DNA of 64,000 nucleotides, taken from positions 2,733,001 through 2,797,000 of the forward strand of contig OX419756.1 in NCBI GenBank assembly GCA_948567375.1. The letters are read 5' to 3'. A program made the translations under genes and the position numbers. A model generated the notes under the pieces. That model had not been told where the DNA came from. It ran no database searches and saw only the letters and a list, made by a program, of their open reading frames with translations. Below are positions 1-11,099 of the stretch, in pieces; positions within the stretch are counted from its first letter, which is position 1, and each line of letters begins with the position of its first letter. This DNA is from Lunularia cruciata. Lineage: Eukaryota; Streptophyta; Marchantiopsida; Lunulariales; Lunulariaceae.

Positions 1-1553
1 AGCTCTTGGATGGTGAGAAGAGCTTCAAGTTCCTTCAACATTTGGCAGATACACTAGCGAATGTCGCATTGGGAATCGAAGGAGCGCAGAAAATCCAAGT
101 CAGTGGGGCCATTCCGAAGCTGCTGTCATTGATCCACAAGGAAAGCGGGGATATTGCTTCACAGGAGGCATTCATGGGACTTCTGAACAATTTGACCGTG
201 ATACATGAGTCGAATAGAAAGCAGATTGTGGAACAGCATGAAGCTGTTGAAGGATTGGTGAAGCTCTTGGATGGTGAGAAGAGCTCCACGTTCCTTCAAC
301 ATTTGGCATATACACTAGGGACTCTGGCAATGGGAATCGAAGGAGCGCAGAAAATACAAGTCAGTGGGGCCATTCCGAAGCTGCTGTCATTGATTCACAA
401 GGAAAGCGGGGATATTGCTTCACAGGAGGCATTCATGCGAGTTCTGCACAATTTGACAGTGATACATGAGTCGAATAGAAAGCAGATTGTGGAACAGAAT
501 GGAGCTGTTGAAGGATTGGTGAAGCTCTTGGATGGTGAGAAGAGCTCCACGTTCCTTCAACATTTGGCATATACACTAGGGACTCTGGCAATGGGAATCA
601 AAGGAGCGCAAAAAATACAAGTCAGTGGGGCCATTCCGAAGCTGTTGTCATTGATCCACAAGGAAAGCGGGGATATTGCTTCACATGAGGCATTCATGCG
701 AGTTCTGCACAATTTGACAGTGATACATGAGTCGAATAGAAAGCAGATTGTGGAACAGCATGGCGCTGTTGAAGGATTGGTGAAGCTCTTGGATGGTGAG
801 AAGAGCTCCACGTTCCTTCAACATTTGGCATATACACTAGGGAATGTGGCAATGGGAGTCGAAGGAGCGCAAAAAATACAAGTCAGTGGGGCCATTCCGA
901 AGCTGGTATCATTGATCCACAAGGAAAGCGGAGATATTGCTTCACAGGAGGCATTTATGCGAGTTCTGCAAAATTTGACAGGGGCACATGAGTCGAATAG
1001 AAAGCAGATTGTGGAACAGCATGGCGCTGTTGAAGGATTGGTGAAGCTCTTGGATGGTGAGAAGAGCTCCACGTTCCTTCAACATTTGGCATATACACTA
1101 GGGCATGTGACAATGGGAATCGAAGGAGCGCAGAAAATACAAGTCAGTGGGGCCATTCCGAAGCTGCTGTCATTGATCCACAAGGAAAGCGGAGATATTG
1201 CTTCACAGGAGGCATTCATGGGAGTTGTCAACAATTTGACAGGGATAGATGAGTCGAATAGAAAGCAGATTGTGGAACAGCATGGAGCTGTTGAAGGACT
1301 GGTGAAGCTCTTGGATGGTGAGAAGAGCTCCACGTTCCTTCAACATTTGGCATATACACTAGGGAATGTGGCAATGGGAATCGAAGGAGCGCAGAAAATA
1401 CAAGTCAGTGGGGCCATTCCGAAGCTGCTGTCATTGATCCACAAGGTAAGCGGGGATATTGCTTCACAGGAGGCCTTCTTGCGAGTTCTGCACAATTTGA
1501 CAGTGATACTTGGGTCGAATAGAAAGCAGATTGTGAAACAGCATGGCGAATAG
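1..1553 (+). CDS. Partial ARM-repeat protein, six near-identical 87-aa units, open at left edge
   Basis: The frame is open from the first bases to a stop at 1551-1553, so the true start lies left of the window. The translation is six copies of an 87-residue unit, each beginning LDGEKS and holding two helical Armadillo-type repeats (xGAIPKLLSLI and GAVEGLVKLL are the typical ARM cores, with HNLT/NNLT between). Unit starts are at 6, 267, 528, 789, 1050 and 1311, an exact 261-bp period. ARM solenoids bind proteins, in plants for example in E3 ligases and behind some bryophyte NB-ARC domains. No U-box, kinase or NB-ARC is visible here. The stop is produced by a 31-bp duplication, so this is either the truncated end of an expressed protein or the intact front of a pseudogene. 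I favour the C-terminal exon of a larger receptor-like gene, but that is inference. Confidence 0.75.
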   Translation, partial: LLDGEKSFKFLQHLADTLANVALGIEGAQKIQVSGAIPKLLSLIHKESGDIASQEAFMGLLNNLTVIHESNRKQIVEQHEAVEGLVKLLDGEKSSTFLQHLAYTLGTLAMGIEGAQKIQVSGAIPKLLSLIHKESGDIASQEAFMRVLHNLTVIHESNRKQIVEQNGAVEGLVKLLDGEKSSTFLQHLAYTLGTLAMGIKGAQKIQVSGAIPKLLSLIHKESGDIASHEAFMRVLHNLTVIHESNRKQIVEQHGAVEGLVKLLDGEKSSTFLQHLAYTLGNVAMGVEGAQKIQVSGAIPKLVSLIHKESGDIASQEAFMRVLQNLTGAHESNRKQIVEQHGAVEGLVKLLDGEKSSTFLQHLAYTLGHVTMGIEGAQKIQVSGAIPKLLSLIHKESGDIASQEAFMGVVNNLTGIDESNRKQIVEQHGAVEGLVKLLDGEKSSTFLQHLAYTLGNVAMGIEGAQKIQVSGAIPKLLSLIHKVSGDIASQEAFLRVLHNLTVILGSNRKQIVKQHGE

Positions 1554-1578
1554 AAAGCAGATTGTGGAAGAACATGGC
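1517..1578 (+). repeat. 31-bp tandem duplication that breaks the ARM frame
   Basis: The segment 1517-1547 is repeated at 1548-1578 with a few differences. Because 31 is not a multiple of three, the reading frame shifts and the TAG at 1551-1553 comes into frame right after KQHGE. ARM coding resumes in another frame (reads ANRKQIVEEHGAVEGL). Confidence 0.9.
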
Positions 1579-3257
1579 GCTGTTGAAGGATTGGTGAAGC
1601 TCTTGGAAGGTGAGAAGAACCGCACGTTCCTTCAATATTTGGCATATACACTAGGGAATGTGGCAATGGGAATCGAAGGAGCGCAGAAAATACAAGTCAG
1701 TCGGGCCATTCCGAAGCTGCTGTCATTGATCCACAAGGAAAGCGGGGATATTGCTTCACAGGAGGCATTCATGGAGTTGTCAACAATTTGACAGGGATAG
1801 ATGAGTCGAATAGAGAGCAGATTGTGGAACAGCATGGAGCTGTTGAAGGATTGGTGAAGCTCTTGGATGGTGAGAAGAGCCCCACGTTCCTTCGATATTT
1901 GGCATATACACTAGGGAATGTGGCAATGGGGAATCGAAGGAGCGCAGAAAATACAAGTCAGTGGGGCCATTCCGAAGCTGCTGTCATTGATCCACAAGGT
2001 AAGCGGGGATATTACTTCACAGGAGGCATTCGTGGAAGTTCTGCACGATTTGACAGGAGCACATGACTCAAATACAAAGCAGATTGTGGAACAGCATGGC
2101 GCTGTTCAAGGATTGGTGAAGCTCTTGGATGGTGAGAAGAGCTCCACGTTCCTTCAACATTTGGCATATACACTAGGGAATGTGGCAATGGGAATCGAAG
2201 GAGAGCAGAAAATACCAAGTCAGTCGGGCCATTCCGGAGCTGCTGTCATTGATCCACATGGAAAGCGGGGATATTGCTTCACAGGAGGGATTGATAGGAG
2301 TTCTGCACAATTTGACAGTGATAAATGAGTCGAATAGAAAGCAGATTGTGGAACAGCATGGTGCTGTTGAAGGATTGGTGAAGCTTTGGATGGTAAGAAG
2401 AGCTCCACGTTTCTTGAACGTTTAGCAGTTACACTAGGGAATGCGGGAATCGCAAACGAAGGCGCGCAGAAAATAAGACAAGTCAGTGGGGCCATTCCGA
2501 AGCTGCTGTCATTGATCCACAAGGAAGGCGGGGATATTGATTCACATAAGACATTGGTGAGAGCTTTGAGGAATTTGACATCGACACATGAGTCAAATAG
2601 AAAGCAGATTGTGGAACAGCATGACGCTGTTGAAGGATTGGTGAAGCTCTTGGATGGTGAAAAGAGCTCCACATTCCTTCAACATTTGGCACATACACTA
2701 GGGAATGTGGCAAGCGGAACTGAAGGAGCGCAGAAAATAGGACAAGTCAGTGGGGCCATCCGAAGCTGCTGTCATTGATCCAGAAGGAAAGCGGGGATAT
2801 TGCTTCACAGGAGGAATTGATGAGAGCTTTGACGAATTTGAGTTGGATGCATGAGTCAAATAGAGAGCAGATTGTGGAATGCCTGGCGCTGTTGACGGAT
2901 TGGTGAAGCTCTTGGATTATGAAAAGAGCTCCACGTTTCTTGAACATTTGTGCAGATACACTAGGGAATGTGGCAATGGGAATCGAAGGAGCGCAGAAAA
3001 TAGGAGAAGTCATTGGGGCCATTCCGAAGCTGTTTTCAATGATCCACAAGGAAAGCGGGGATATTGCTTTACAAGAGGCATTGATGACAGCGTTGAGCAA
3101 TTTGACATCGATGCATGAGTCAAATAGAAAACAGATTGTGGAATAGCGTAGCGTTGAGCAATTTGACATCGATGCATGAGTCAAATAGAAAACAGATTGT
3201 GGAATAGCATGGCGCTGTTGAAGGATTGATGAAGCTCTTGGATCGTGAAAAGATCTG
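1554..3257 (+). pseudogene. Decayed continuation of the ARM array (units 7-12 plus a partial 13th)
   Basis: The 261-bp units continue, starting near 1603, 1863, 2125, 2385, 2650, 2912 and 3239, but the frame is lost repeatedly. Against the intact units I see a missing base near 1772, an extra G near 1927, an extra C near 2215, a missing base near 2383 (gctcttgg to gctttgg), a missing T near 2757 and further changes near 2880 and 2950. Each fragment still translates to recognisable ARM sequence in some frame. Units 10-12 carry one extra codon (AQKIGQV or AQKIRQV against AQKIQV). The array breaks off inside unit 13 at about 3257. Confidence 0.85.
3091..3212 (+). repeat. 61-bp duplication at the decayed end of the ARM array
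   Basis: The stretch beginning cgttgagcaatttgacatcg occurs at 3091 and again at 3152. Both copies run into gtggaatag, a stop, so this duplication arose in already broken sequence or helped break it. Confidence 0.85.
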
Positions 3258-3585
3258 ATCGACTCAGTACTCGTGGAAAAAAACATTAGAAGGGAGTATT
3301 AGACGGGCAACAAGAATATATTAGCTGATCGGACCACGATCGCCAAGTAGAACAAAAGGATTATCTGCCTTATCCACATAGCCAAGTAGCTAAATTTATT
3401 CAGAAGTTAGGGTGGTTCTAGATTAAGAGGTCGGTGGCGGCTCTAGGCTACGAGCTACGATGAGCAAAGTTTTTTTATTTTTAATTAATAAATTATTAAT
3501 ATAAATTAATAATAATAGGTAAATTATTTAATTTTAAATTAATATATTATTAATATAATATTGAATAATTACAAAAGTCAACAAA

Positions 3586-3967
3586 CTCCGATTAGCTAAG
3601 ATACGGAAATACACATTCATATATAAAATTTAATCAAATTTGAAATTAATATATTATAACAAGCTAGTTAGGATAAACATTCACCCTCAAAATTTTATTA
3701 AATTTTAAATTAATATACTATAACAGGCGCTAACAAGGGCAGATCATATTCATCCTAAACCATATTCTTTATTAACCTCCGATTAGCTAAGATACGGAGA
3801 TACACATTCATATATAAAATTTAATCAAATTTGAAATTAATATATTATAACAAGCTAGTTAGGATAAACATTCACCCTCAAAATTTTATTAAATTTTAAA
3901 TTAATATACTATAACAGGCGCTAACAAGGGCAGATCATATTCATCCTAAACCATATTCTTTATTAAC
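3586..3967. repeat. 191-bp tandem duplication, nearly perfect
   Basis: Unit 3586-3776 (starts ctccgattagctaag) is followed directly by 3777-3967, almost base for base; I noticed one substitution (cggaaatac against cggagatac). The surroundings, 3258-3585 and 3968-4190, are A+T-rich and show no gene. The near-identity points to a recent event. The segment may be an A+T-rich transposon remnant, but I see no terminal inverted repeats. Confidence 0.9.
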
Positions 3968-4189
3968 CTTAATATCTAATAAATATATTATGATGTGACA
4001 AGTGAAAATTTAATATTCTTTATTTATTACAAACCACTTTTTATGGAATTTACTAATAATAAAGTATTTTTCCGAAACTCCATAGTGAGACTCGATGTTT
4101 TTCCTCGCCTTCACCTTGTATCAATTTAGTAAACATTTCGTATGAAAATATATAAAATTTCATAAAAATATTTCTGAAACCCCTGTTGT

Positions 4190-4490
4190 TTCACAAGATG
4201 TATTGATGAGAGCTTTGATGAATTTGATACACATGAGTCAAATAGAGAGTAGTGTGTGGAAGAGCATAGAGCTGTTGAAGGATTGGTGAATCTCTTGGAT
4301 GGTGAGAAGAGATCCAAGTTCAGTGGACATTTGGCACATACACTAAGGAATGTGGCAATATGAATTGAAGGAAAGAAGAAAATAGGACAAGTCAGTGGGG
4401 CCATTCCAAAGTTGTTGTCATTGATTCTCAAAGAGTATGACATTCTAAAATTACTAGAGGCACTAATGAGAACTTTATGACAATCAACCA
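4190..4490 (+). pseudogene. Isolated ARM-unit relic
   Basis: About 1 kb beyond the array lies a single diverged unit: gctgttgaaggattggtgaa, then a diverged ttggatggtgagaagag, then ataggacaagtcagtggggc and a PKLLSLI-like stretch. It has several in-frame stops and keeps the extra codon (IGQVSG) seen in units 10-12. It is a leftover of the original, longer array, separated by A+T-rich insertions including the 191-bp duplication. Confidence 0.8.
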
Positions 4491-5059
4491 TGTTGGAGCC
4501 TTGTCGAATCTAGATCATGGAGTATACTGGCACTCTAGAGGGATTAGTGAAACGTATTGATGTTGGTAAGGGTTATCCAAAAGTCATAATATTTGCTAAG
4601 AGCTAAAGTAAGAAGAATTAGATTCCCTTGAAAGTTTACATCTTAAGTAGCTTTCATTACACAATCCCTAAAACTAAACCCAAAAGGATAAAATATATAC
4701 ACTAAAAGAGAAAGAAAGAAAAGAAAGCAATCGCATAGAAAAAATGAAGGATTGGGAAGAAAAGAGAAAGAAAGTACATTGCACCTATTAAAGACCAAGG
4801 AGAGAAATATGAAAAGACCAAGGAGAGAAATAGGAGGATGGAAAATAAGTGAAAAATCATATTAAGACTCTTGAATGAGTGAAAGGAAGATAAATTAGAA
4901 AAAAAGCTTCAATTTGGAAAAATGAATTATATAGTTGATTTATATATGACTAGGTAAGGTAAACTCAATAAACAATAAAAAAATGATTTGGGTGACATCA
5001 AATGGATCTATCCAATTATAAATAAGCTTATAAACATGGGTACTAAATGGTAGGGATAA

Positions 5060-5536
5060 TGTAACAATATGAAATTCATCGATTAGTTAGTCAAAACTAA
5101 CAAAGTAATACATATACCAATTTAGTTTAAAATATTCTAGAAGCATCTAGGAAGCTACTTGGTATCTTTCCAGTATTGAGTAACGTATATACCAAGTGGT
5201 GATTTATAGGAGGAATTTCCTCGGAAACTTCTTGGCTAACTTAACTTGCACACCAAGTAGATAACTTCTAAAAGAAAACTTCTTGGGAAGCTTCTTAGCT
5301 AGCTTAGTTTACATGCCAACTAGACAGCTTCTAGAAAGAAGCTTCTTGGTTAATTTAACTTGCACTCTAAGAAAGTAGATTTGAGAAGTTCTTCAAGAAC
5401 CTTGTATGCTCCCCTATAAATACTAAAACCAAGCTCATGCTAAGCATTTGGAGTTTCACTCATTCAAGTGTCTCAATGTGATTTTCCACTTTGGTCTTCT
5501 ATTCTCCTATTTCTATCCTTCTTCCCGGTCTTTTAT
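5060..5536 (+). mobile_element. Solo gypsy LTR inserted in the 3' end of element M
   Basis: It starts tgtaacaatatg and resembles the 5' LTR at 7289 along its length, including a TATA-like ctataaatac near 5415 and a terminal cttttata. The flanking sequence on both sides is minus-strand element M: the integrase C-terminus on the right, its 3' untranslated part on the left. No clean 5-bp target duplication is visible; the right junction is blurred by a 30-bp tandem duplication (5527-5556 and 5557-5586). Confidence 0.7.
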
Positions 5537-5539
5537 AGG

Positions 5540-7283
5540 TAGGTTACTAGAAAAAAGGTCTTTTATAGGTAGGTTACTAGAAAAAAGCAAGATTGTACCA
5601 TCGAGTTGAAAAGTGAGATCCCAATGATTTTGATCTACATATTGCTTTTGACAATTTTGAGTAACAAGGAGATGAGAGTTGAGTTTTTGTAAAGAGTGAG
5701 ATATTGTGGTCAAGAAGGTGGAAATATGAGGAATGTGAGATAGAGAAGGAGCAAGAAGAGAATTTAAAAGAACAAGGAGAGGAATTTGGTGCTTGCTTGC
5801 TTGGAGTTGTTGTAGGTAAACTCAACAACCTCAATGCATTGAAAGTAGCTTGAAAAATGTTTGCCAAAATTTATTAATGAATCAAGGATCACAATTCAAA
5901 ATGAATACACAAGGCATCCCATGATACTTGAAGATATTTTCAAAGTAAATTTGGGTCAATGTTGGAACATCCACTATATCAAAGGTTGATGCCAGATAGA
6001 TTTGCTTATTAAGCTTATCAAAAAACACCATGATTGTTGTATGACCTTGCTTGGTCATTGGCAAGGAATGATGAGATCTAAGCTCACATTTTCAAATCAA
6101 GCAAATGGGATGGGAAATGGTTGAAGGAGTCCCCTTGGCTTTTGGATAGTAGACTTGTTGCATTGGCAACTCTCACAAGATTAGACAAACTCTTGAACCT
6201 CTTGTGCCATGTTGGGCCACCATCATTGGCATTGTAGGGTACCCAAGGTCTTGTCCACACCCATGTGACCAACAATTAGTAAGTCATGGGCTTCTTGAAG
6301 GCACATACGTTATAGATCCCTCTTGCATGGAACATAGATTTGGTTCTCACACGATAGAAGGCATTCCTTAGAGAAGGTGTTGTATTCCTTGTCATGTGCT
6401 GCAAGGAGAAGGTGTTGTACTCCTTGTCATGTGCTGCAAGATAACCACCTACTATCTAAAAAAGGAGATCTTGTTGTAAAGTGATCCTACTCAATTTGGA
6501 CTTTTGAGTCAATTAGCATTGTCATTATTGCCATAGTGACAAGAGGTGCAAGAAGAGTCTTCAAATCAAGTCATTGTGATAGTGTATCAAGGATGATATG
6601 GAACCTACCAAGTTTGTACTCAAGTTTGACATCAAACAATTTTAGTTATTCCCCCCATCAATGATGCCAACTCTTCGTGTGCTCCAAATGTAATGTTTGG
6701 AACAAAAGTTTACAATTGGTTTGCATGATCATTTGTTTCCCCAAGAGATAATGTCTCTATACCTAGTGGTATATACCATTGCTAGTTGTTCTTGGTCTCA
6801 AATAGAGTAATTATTTTTTACAATGTTCAATTGGCAAGACACAAAGGCAATGGGATGTAACTCATCCAGAAATTCCTACTACAATACAACTCCAATGGCA
6901 AAGTTAGAAGTATGAAATTCAACCACACAACATAGTTGAGTGTCATATAGTTGAAAATGGGTCTTGAAGATACCATATGCTTCAACTTCTTGAATACTTC
7001 TTTTTACTTGGTGGTCCACTAGAAAATTGAGGTCTTCTCCACGAGAATGGTCAATGGCATGGCCACAATCATAGTAGTGGATGAACCGTTGATAAAAAAA
7101 ACTTACCAATCCATTAAATGCTCACACTTTTGTGGTATCCTTTGGAGTATGCTAATTAGTAATAGCTTTGATTTTCTTCTTCTTTGTCTTGATCCGCTTT
7201 GATGAGACTATAGAAGGTAACTTTCTTCTACCAAAAGATACACTTTGAATCCTTATAATAAAACTTCTATTGACATAATCATC
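5540..7283 (-). pseudogene. Element M pol remnant: RT thumb, RNase H, integrase
   Basis: On the minus strand, 7240-6879 encodes the RT thumb and start of RNase H (LVSFxxRFIHYY, DHSRGEDL, then FHTSNFAIGVVL, the first RNase H strand). The stretch 6275-6084 corresponds to the zinc-binding region of gypsy integrases. 6064-5882 is the integrase core: TTIMVFFDKLNKQIYLA contains the first catalytic Asp, and FILNCDP is where the second is expected. 5867-5577 is the integrase C-terminal part. Several stops separate the pieces. A 35-bp duplication (6371 and 6406) lies within it. Confidence 0.75.
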
Positions 7284-7288
7284 TTAAG

Positions 7289-7720
7289 TGTAACAATATG
7301 GGGTTTACCGATGAGTTATTCAAGACCAATAAAGTAGAATCTAATAAGCCAATTAGCATAGAATATTCTAGAAGTATCTAGGAAGTTACTTGGTATCTTC
7401 TACCAAAGTATTGTGTAATGTGCATGCCAAGTAATGACTTCTAGGAGGAAGCTTCCTGGGAAGCTTCCCGGCTAACTTAGCTTGCAGTGTAAGTAAGTGA
7501 TTTCTTGAGAAGCTTCCTTGTTAACTTGACTTGCACTCCAAGAAGTCAGTTTAAGGAGTTCCTTGAGAAGCTTCTCAAGAGCCTTATATAGTCACTATAA
7601 ATACCAAAGTCCAAGCTCATGTTATGCATTTGAAATTTTCTCTCATTCAAGAGTCTCAATGTGATCTTTCATTTTGATCTTCCATTCTCTTATTTCTCTC
7701 CTTGATCTCTATCTTTTATA
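7289..7720 (+). repeat. 5' LTR of element P
   Basis: Begins TGTAACAATATGG and ends cttttata immediately before the primer-binding site. A TATA-like ctataaatacc lies near 7598. Rich in short aagcttcct/aagcttctt motifs typical of this LTR family. Confidence 0.8.
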
Positions 7721-7732
7721 TTGGTATTAGAG
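7721..7732 (+). promoter_or_regulatory. tRNA-Met primer-binding site of element P
   Basis: ttggtattagag directly follows the LTR and matches the plant initiator tRNA-Met primer site TGGTATCAGAG with one change. Confidence 0.7.
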
Positions 7733-7739
7733 TAAGAAT

Positions 7740-8830
7740 GAGATGGATTAAATTTATGGATTACCAAATCCATTTCCACCAAGCCAATGGGATCTTTTTG
7801 TTCATGTACTACCCAAGTATCATTTCACTCAGTTCATCATCCCATGCTTTGGGTAAAGAATTTTGAATGCCATCACCTTGTCCGATGAACCCTTGGTACT
7901 TCCGATTGTCACTTATGGAGAAAGGTGGACGTGTTGCATCTTTGTATTAACTTAGATCAACTATAGGTATTTTGATATAGTAGTAATCATAGCGGCAATG
8001 CCCAAGATTATCATTGCCATGCAATAATAGATTGAGCACCTTACTTGATTGTTAGAAGAACAAGATTATCAATGACCAGAGCATGTAGAGAGAGCACCAT
8101 TTTGAGAAGGTGAAGAGCAAGTCTGATTTCTGAAGCCCAAGGTATTTGAAGGCAAGAATCTCCTAATTGCAATGGAAAAATTTTTGTTTGATTGTAAATG
8201 TTATTTTGAAACTACAAATCTTCAAGATGAACAAAAATAGATTCTCTTGGCTTCTAGCCAATTGGATGGAGCGGTAAAACTATGGTGGCAGTTTCAAGTA
8301 GAGCAAGTTGAACGGTAGTTTATTTGTATCAATCTTGACATAGGAGGAATTCAAGAGTGCATTTATTGGATGATTCCAAGCACAAGATAAGTTGGATGAG
8401 TTCTAAAACAGATTGGTTCTATAAGAAGCTATATCACACAATTCGAGAACATCATTATGAAAATTCTAGATATATTAGATGGTGAAGCTCTAGATCAATT
8501 GGTGAGGGGCTTGAAGTCATGAAGAAAATTAGAAGTGATTATGCAAGAGCCAAAACACTTGGAGGAAGCCATGCAATTGGCTGAGCGCTTTGACTCCTTG
8601 GTTGTGATAACTTGGTCTCGATCTTGACCTTAACAAAACCTAAACATACCAACACATTACACACTAGTGGAAGAGCTGGCGACAATGGAGATTGATGCCA
8701 TCCAACAAAAATCACTTTGCATAGTAGATCGAGAAAGATTATGACAAAATGGTGGTTGCTTTTATTGTTGCCAAATTGAACATTGCATTGTTGAATGTCC
8801 ACTAAAGAATGAGTGACCTCAACAAATTAC
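7740..8830 (+). pseudogene. Element P gag remnant with CCHC zinc knuckle
   Basis: No long frame survives, but near 8755-8815 the plus strand reads CFYCCQIEHCIVEC, which fits the C-x2-C-x4-H-x4-C zinc knuckle of retroviral-type nucleocapsid. Upstream pieces such as the ATNLQDEQK-like region resemble gypsy gag. The place between LTR/PBS and protease agrees with gag. Stops are numerous. Confidence 0.6.
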
Positions 8831-8959
8831 CCAAATGGAGCTTGTGGATCGGAATGATCAAGGAAATGATGAATCCCAAAAGGAGATTTTTAGTCATCTA
8901 CTAGGAACTTGATTAGTTCCAATGGGATTGAAGACTAGACCTATACCAGTTTTCTTTAC

Positions 8960-9255
8960 TTGGAAGGTATGATATCTAATCATGATTGTAAGATTGTGGT
9001 TGATTCTAAAAGTTCAAGGAATTGCATAGCTATGTAATTAGCAAAGGAATTAAGTATTTCTATCAAACCAATAATTGGAAGTAGACTTATGATGGCAAAT
9101 GGTAGAAAGTGTTTTGCATTCCATCTTGCTACATTCAAGATTGTGAATGAGTATTTGGAATGTATGAGGTTTGTAGTGGCACCTCTACACTTTGATGTCA
9201 TTCTAGGTCTATCTTGGTTTGAACGTCATAAAATTCAATTTGATTGGAATCGATG
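8960..9255 (+). pseudogene. Element P protease (retropepsin) remnant
   Basis: The plus strand reads VDSKSSRNCIA at the active-site position, where families have D-S/T-G, so the glycine is replaced by lysine. It ends with FDVILGLSWFERHKI, the conserved I-L-G-x-x-W-L/F end of gypsy proteases. A stop interrupts the reading near 9035. Catalytic activity is not expected. Confidence 0.7.
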
Positions 9256-9479
9256 AAAAATTCAAGTACAAGGTAATAATGTCCAATTAGGTTGTTGGGC
9301 ACCTTTGAGTAAGACACCTAAGAATAATTAGTCTTGAAATGTGAGGTTTTTCAGGAAAGTAGCCATAGAGCAAGCTTTGAAGGAAGATAAATCCCAAGAT
9401 GAGAAGTTTATCAATCTAGTAGCTATAGAGCAAGCTTTGGAGGAAGATAAGTATATTTTTGCAATATGAATCAAGCCGA

Positions 9480-10950
9480 TTGTACAAGAAAGATTTGAGG
9501 AGGACCAAAAGTCTCATCAAGCAATGGTTGATCAAATAATCCATGAGTTTCCACATGTGTTTTTGGATGATTTTCCAAAGGGATTAAGGGATACCAATTG
9601 TGGTATGCTCTTTAAGATTGAGTTATTGCCAAGAAGTACTCCAATGAGTAGACCAAGCTATTTGCTCTCACTAAACTAGTTGGATGAGCTTTGAATAACA
9701 TTGATGGAGTTGTTGGAGAAGGATTTCATACAAAATAGTATATCTCCTTGGGGAGCACCAGTACTATTTGTTCCAAAGAAGGATGAAGGACTTTGCTTTT
9801 GTATTGATTATTGTGGCCTCAATAAACCAATAATGAAGATGCATATTCCTTGCCTTGAATTGATGACTTGTTTGATCAATTGAGTGGAGCACAATATTTT
9901 TCCAAGTTAGATCTCTAAAGTGGCTATTGGCAAAGTCCCATTGATAGAGAAGATGTGCAAAAGATTACCTTTTGCACAAGGTATGGGCACTTTCAGTGGA
10001 GAGTTCTGCCTTTTGGGCACAAATGCTCCAATGGTCTTCATAGATCAAATGCATTGAGTGTTGGATGAGCTATTGGCTTGGTATGTGGTGGTGTTTTTGG
10101 ATGATATTTTAATCTGTAGCAAGATAGATATAGAACACACAAATCACATGCAAGAAGTCCTAAGGTGAGAAATCCTAAGATGACTACATGAGTGGAAGTT
10201 TTACTACAAGTAGTCAAAGTGTGCCTTTTGGCAAAAGGAAGTTATAATTACCTTTTGGGTCACAAAATCTTATCAGAGGGGATCAAGATGGAAAAAAAGA
10301 AAATCAAGGCCATTATTGATTGGCCTACTCCAAAGGATGCTACAGAAGCACAAGCATTTAATAGATTGGCAAGTTTTTACCGATGGTTCATCCACTACTA
10401 TATTCATGTGGCTCGCACCATTGACCGACCTCTTGGAGAAGAACTAAAGCTTTCAATGGACCACCAAGCACAAAGAAGAATTCTAGAAGCTAAAACATAT
10501 GGTATCTTCAAAACTCATTCTTCAACCATATGACCATCAACTACTTTGTGTGCTTGATTTTGAAGCTTCTAATTTTTCAATTGGAGTTGTGTTGTAGCAA
10601 GAATTCCTAGATGGATTACATCTTATTGCCTTTATGTCTTGTAGATTAAAACCACAAAAAGGAATTACTTTGCTTGGGATTGGGAACAACTAGCAATATT
10701 TATGCCACCAAGGTATGGAGGTATTATTTCTTAGAAAAACAAGTGATAATGTGAACCAATCACAAACCCTTGTTGTAGACATTACATTGGGAACACATGG
10801 AGAGTCCATATCATAGATTGGAGGAACATCTACAATTGTTTGATATCAAATTTAAGTACAAACCTGGTTGGTTCCATGTCATCCCAAATATTCTATCAAT
10901 ATGGCCTGATTTGAAGTTCTTCGTCTCATCACGACAATAATTAAAATGAT
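9480..10950 (+). pseudogene. Element P reverse transcriptase and RNase H remnant
   Basis: An open segment at 9701-9883 encodes [14 protein letters not shown] and [10 protein letters not shown], the fingers of a Ty3/gypsy RT. The catalytic loop VVVFLDDIL (F-x-D-D) appears near 10085. The segment 10192-10533 encodes the thumb (KIKAIIDWPTPKDATEAQAF, ending in RWFIHYY) and leads into RNase H. Stops lie between the pieces, for example the TAA at 9880. Confidence 0.8.
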
Positions 10951-11099
10951 GTTATTTGACTCCAAAGTCCAAATCAAGTTTAGGATAGCTTTACAACAAG
11001 ATTCCTTCTTTTAGATAATACAAGGTCATCTTGCAGCATGTGACAAGAATTACAACACCTTCTCTCTCAAGAATAGAAGACCTTCAAGAAGGTCTTCTA

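Larger units (their letters stand above)
6..3257 (+). repeat. 261-bp direct tandem repeat, about 12.1 copies
   Basis: Head-to-tail units of 261 bp equal 87 codons. Units 1-6 differ by only a few bases each, while units 7-12 carry indels and more substitutions. The periodicity is in-frame, which fits amplification inside a coding exon by unequal crossing over or gene conversion. Confidence 0.95.

Noticed and set aside
35-1666. Open frames on the minus strand in each 261-bp unit (about 84 codons)
   Set aside because: They are opposite-strand shadows repeated with every ARM unit and have no family resemblance.
6-3257. Regular direct repeats as a possible CRISPR or satellite array
   Set aside because: The 261-bp units have no unique spacers and translate to ARM repeats in frame; they are coding.
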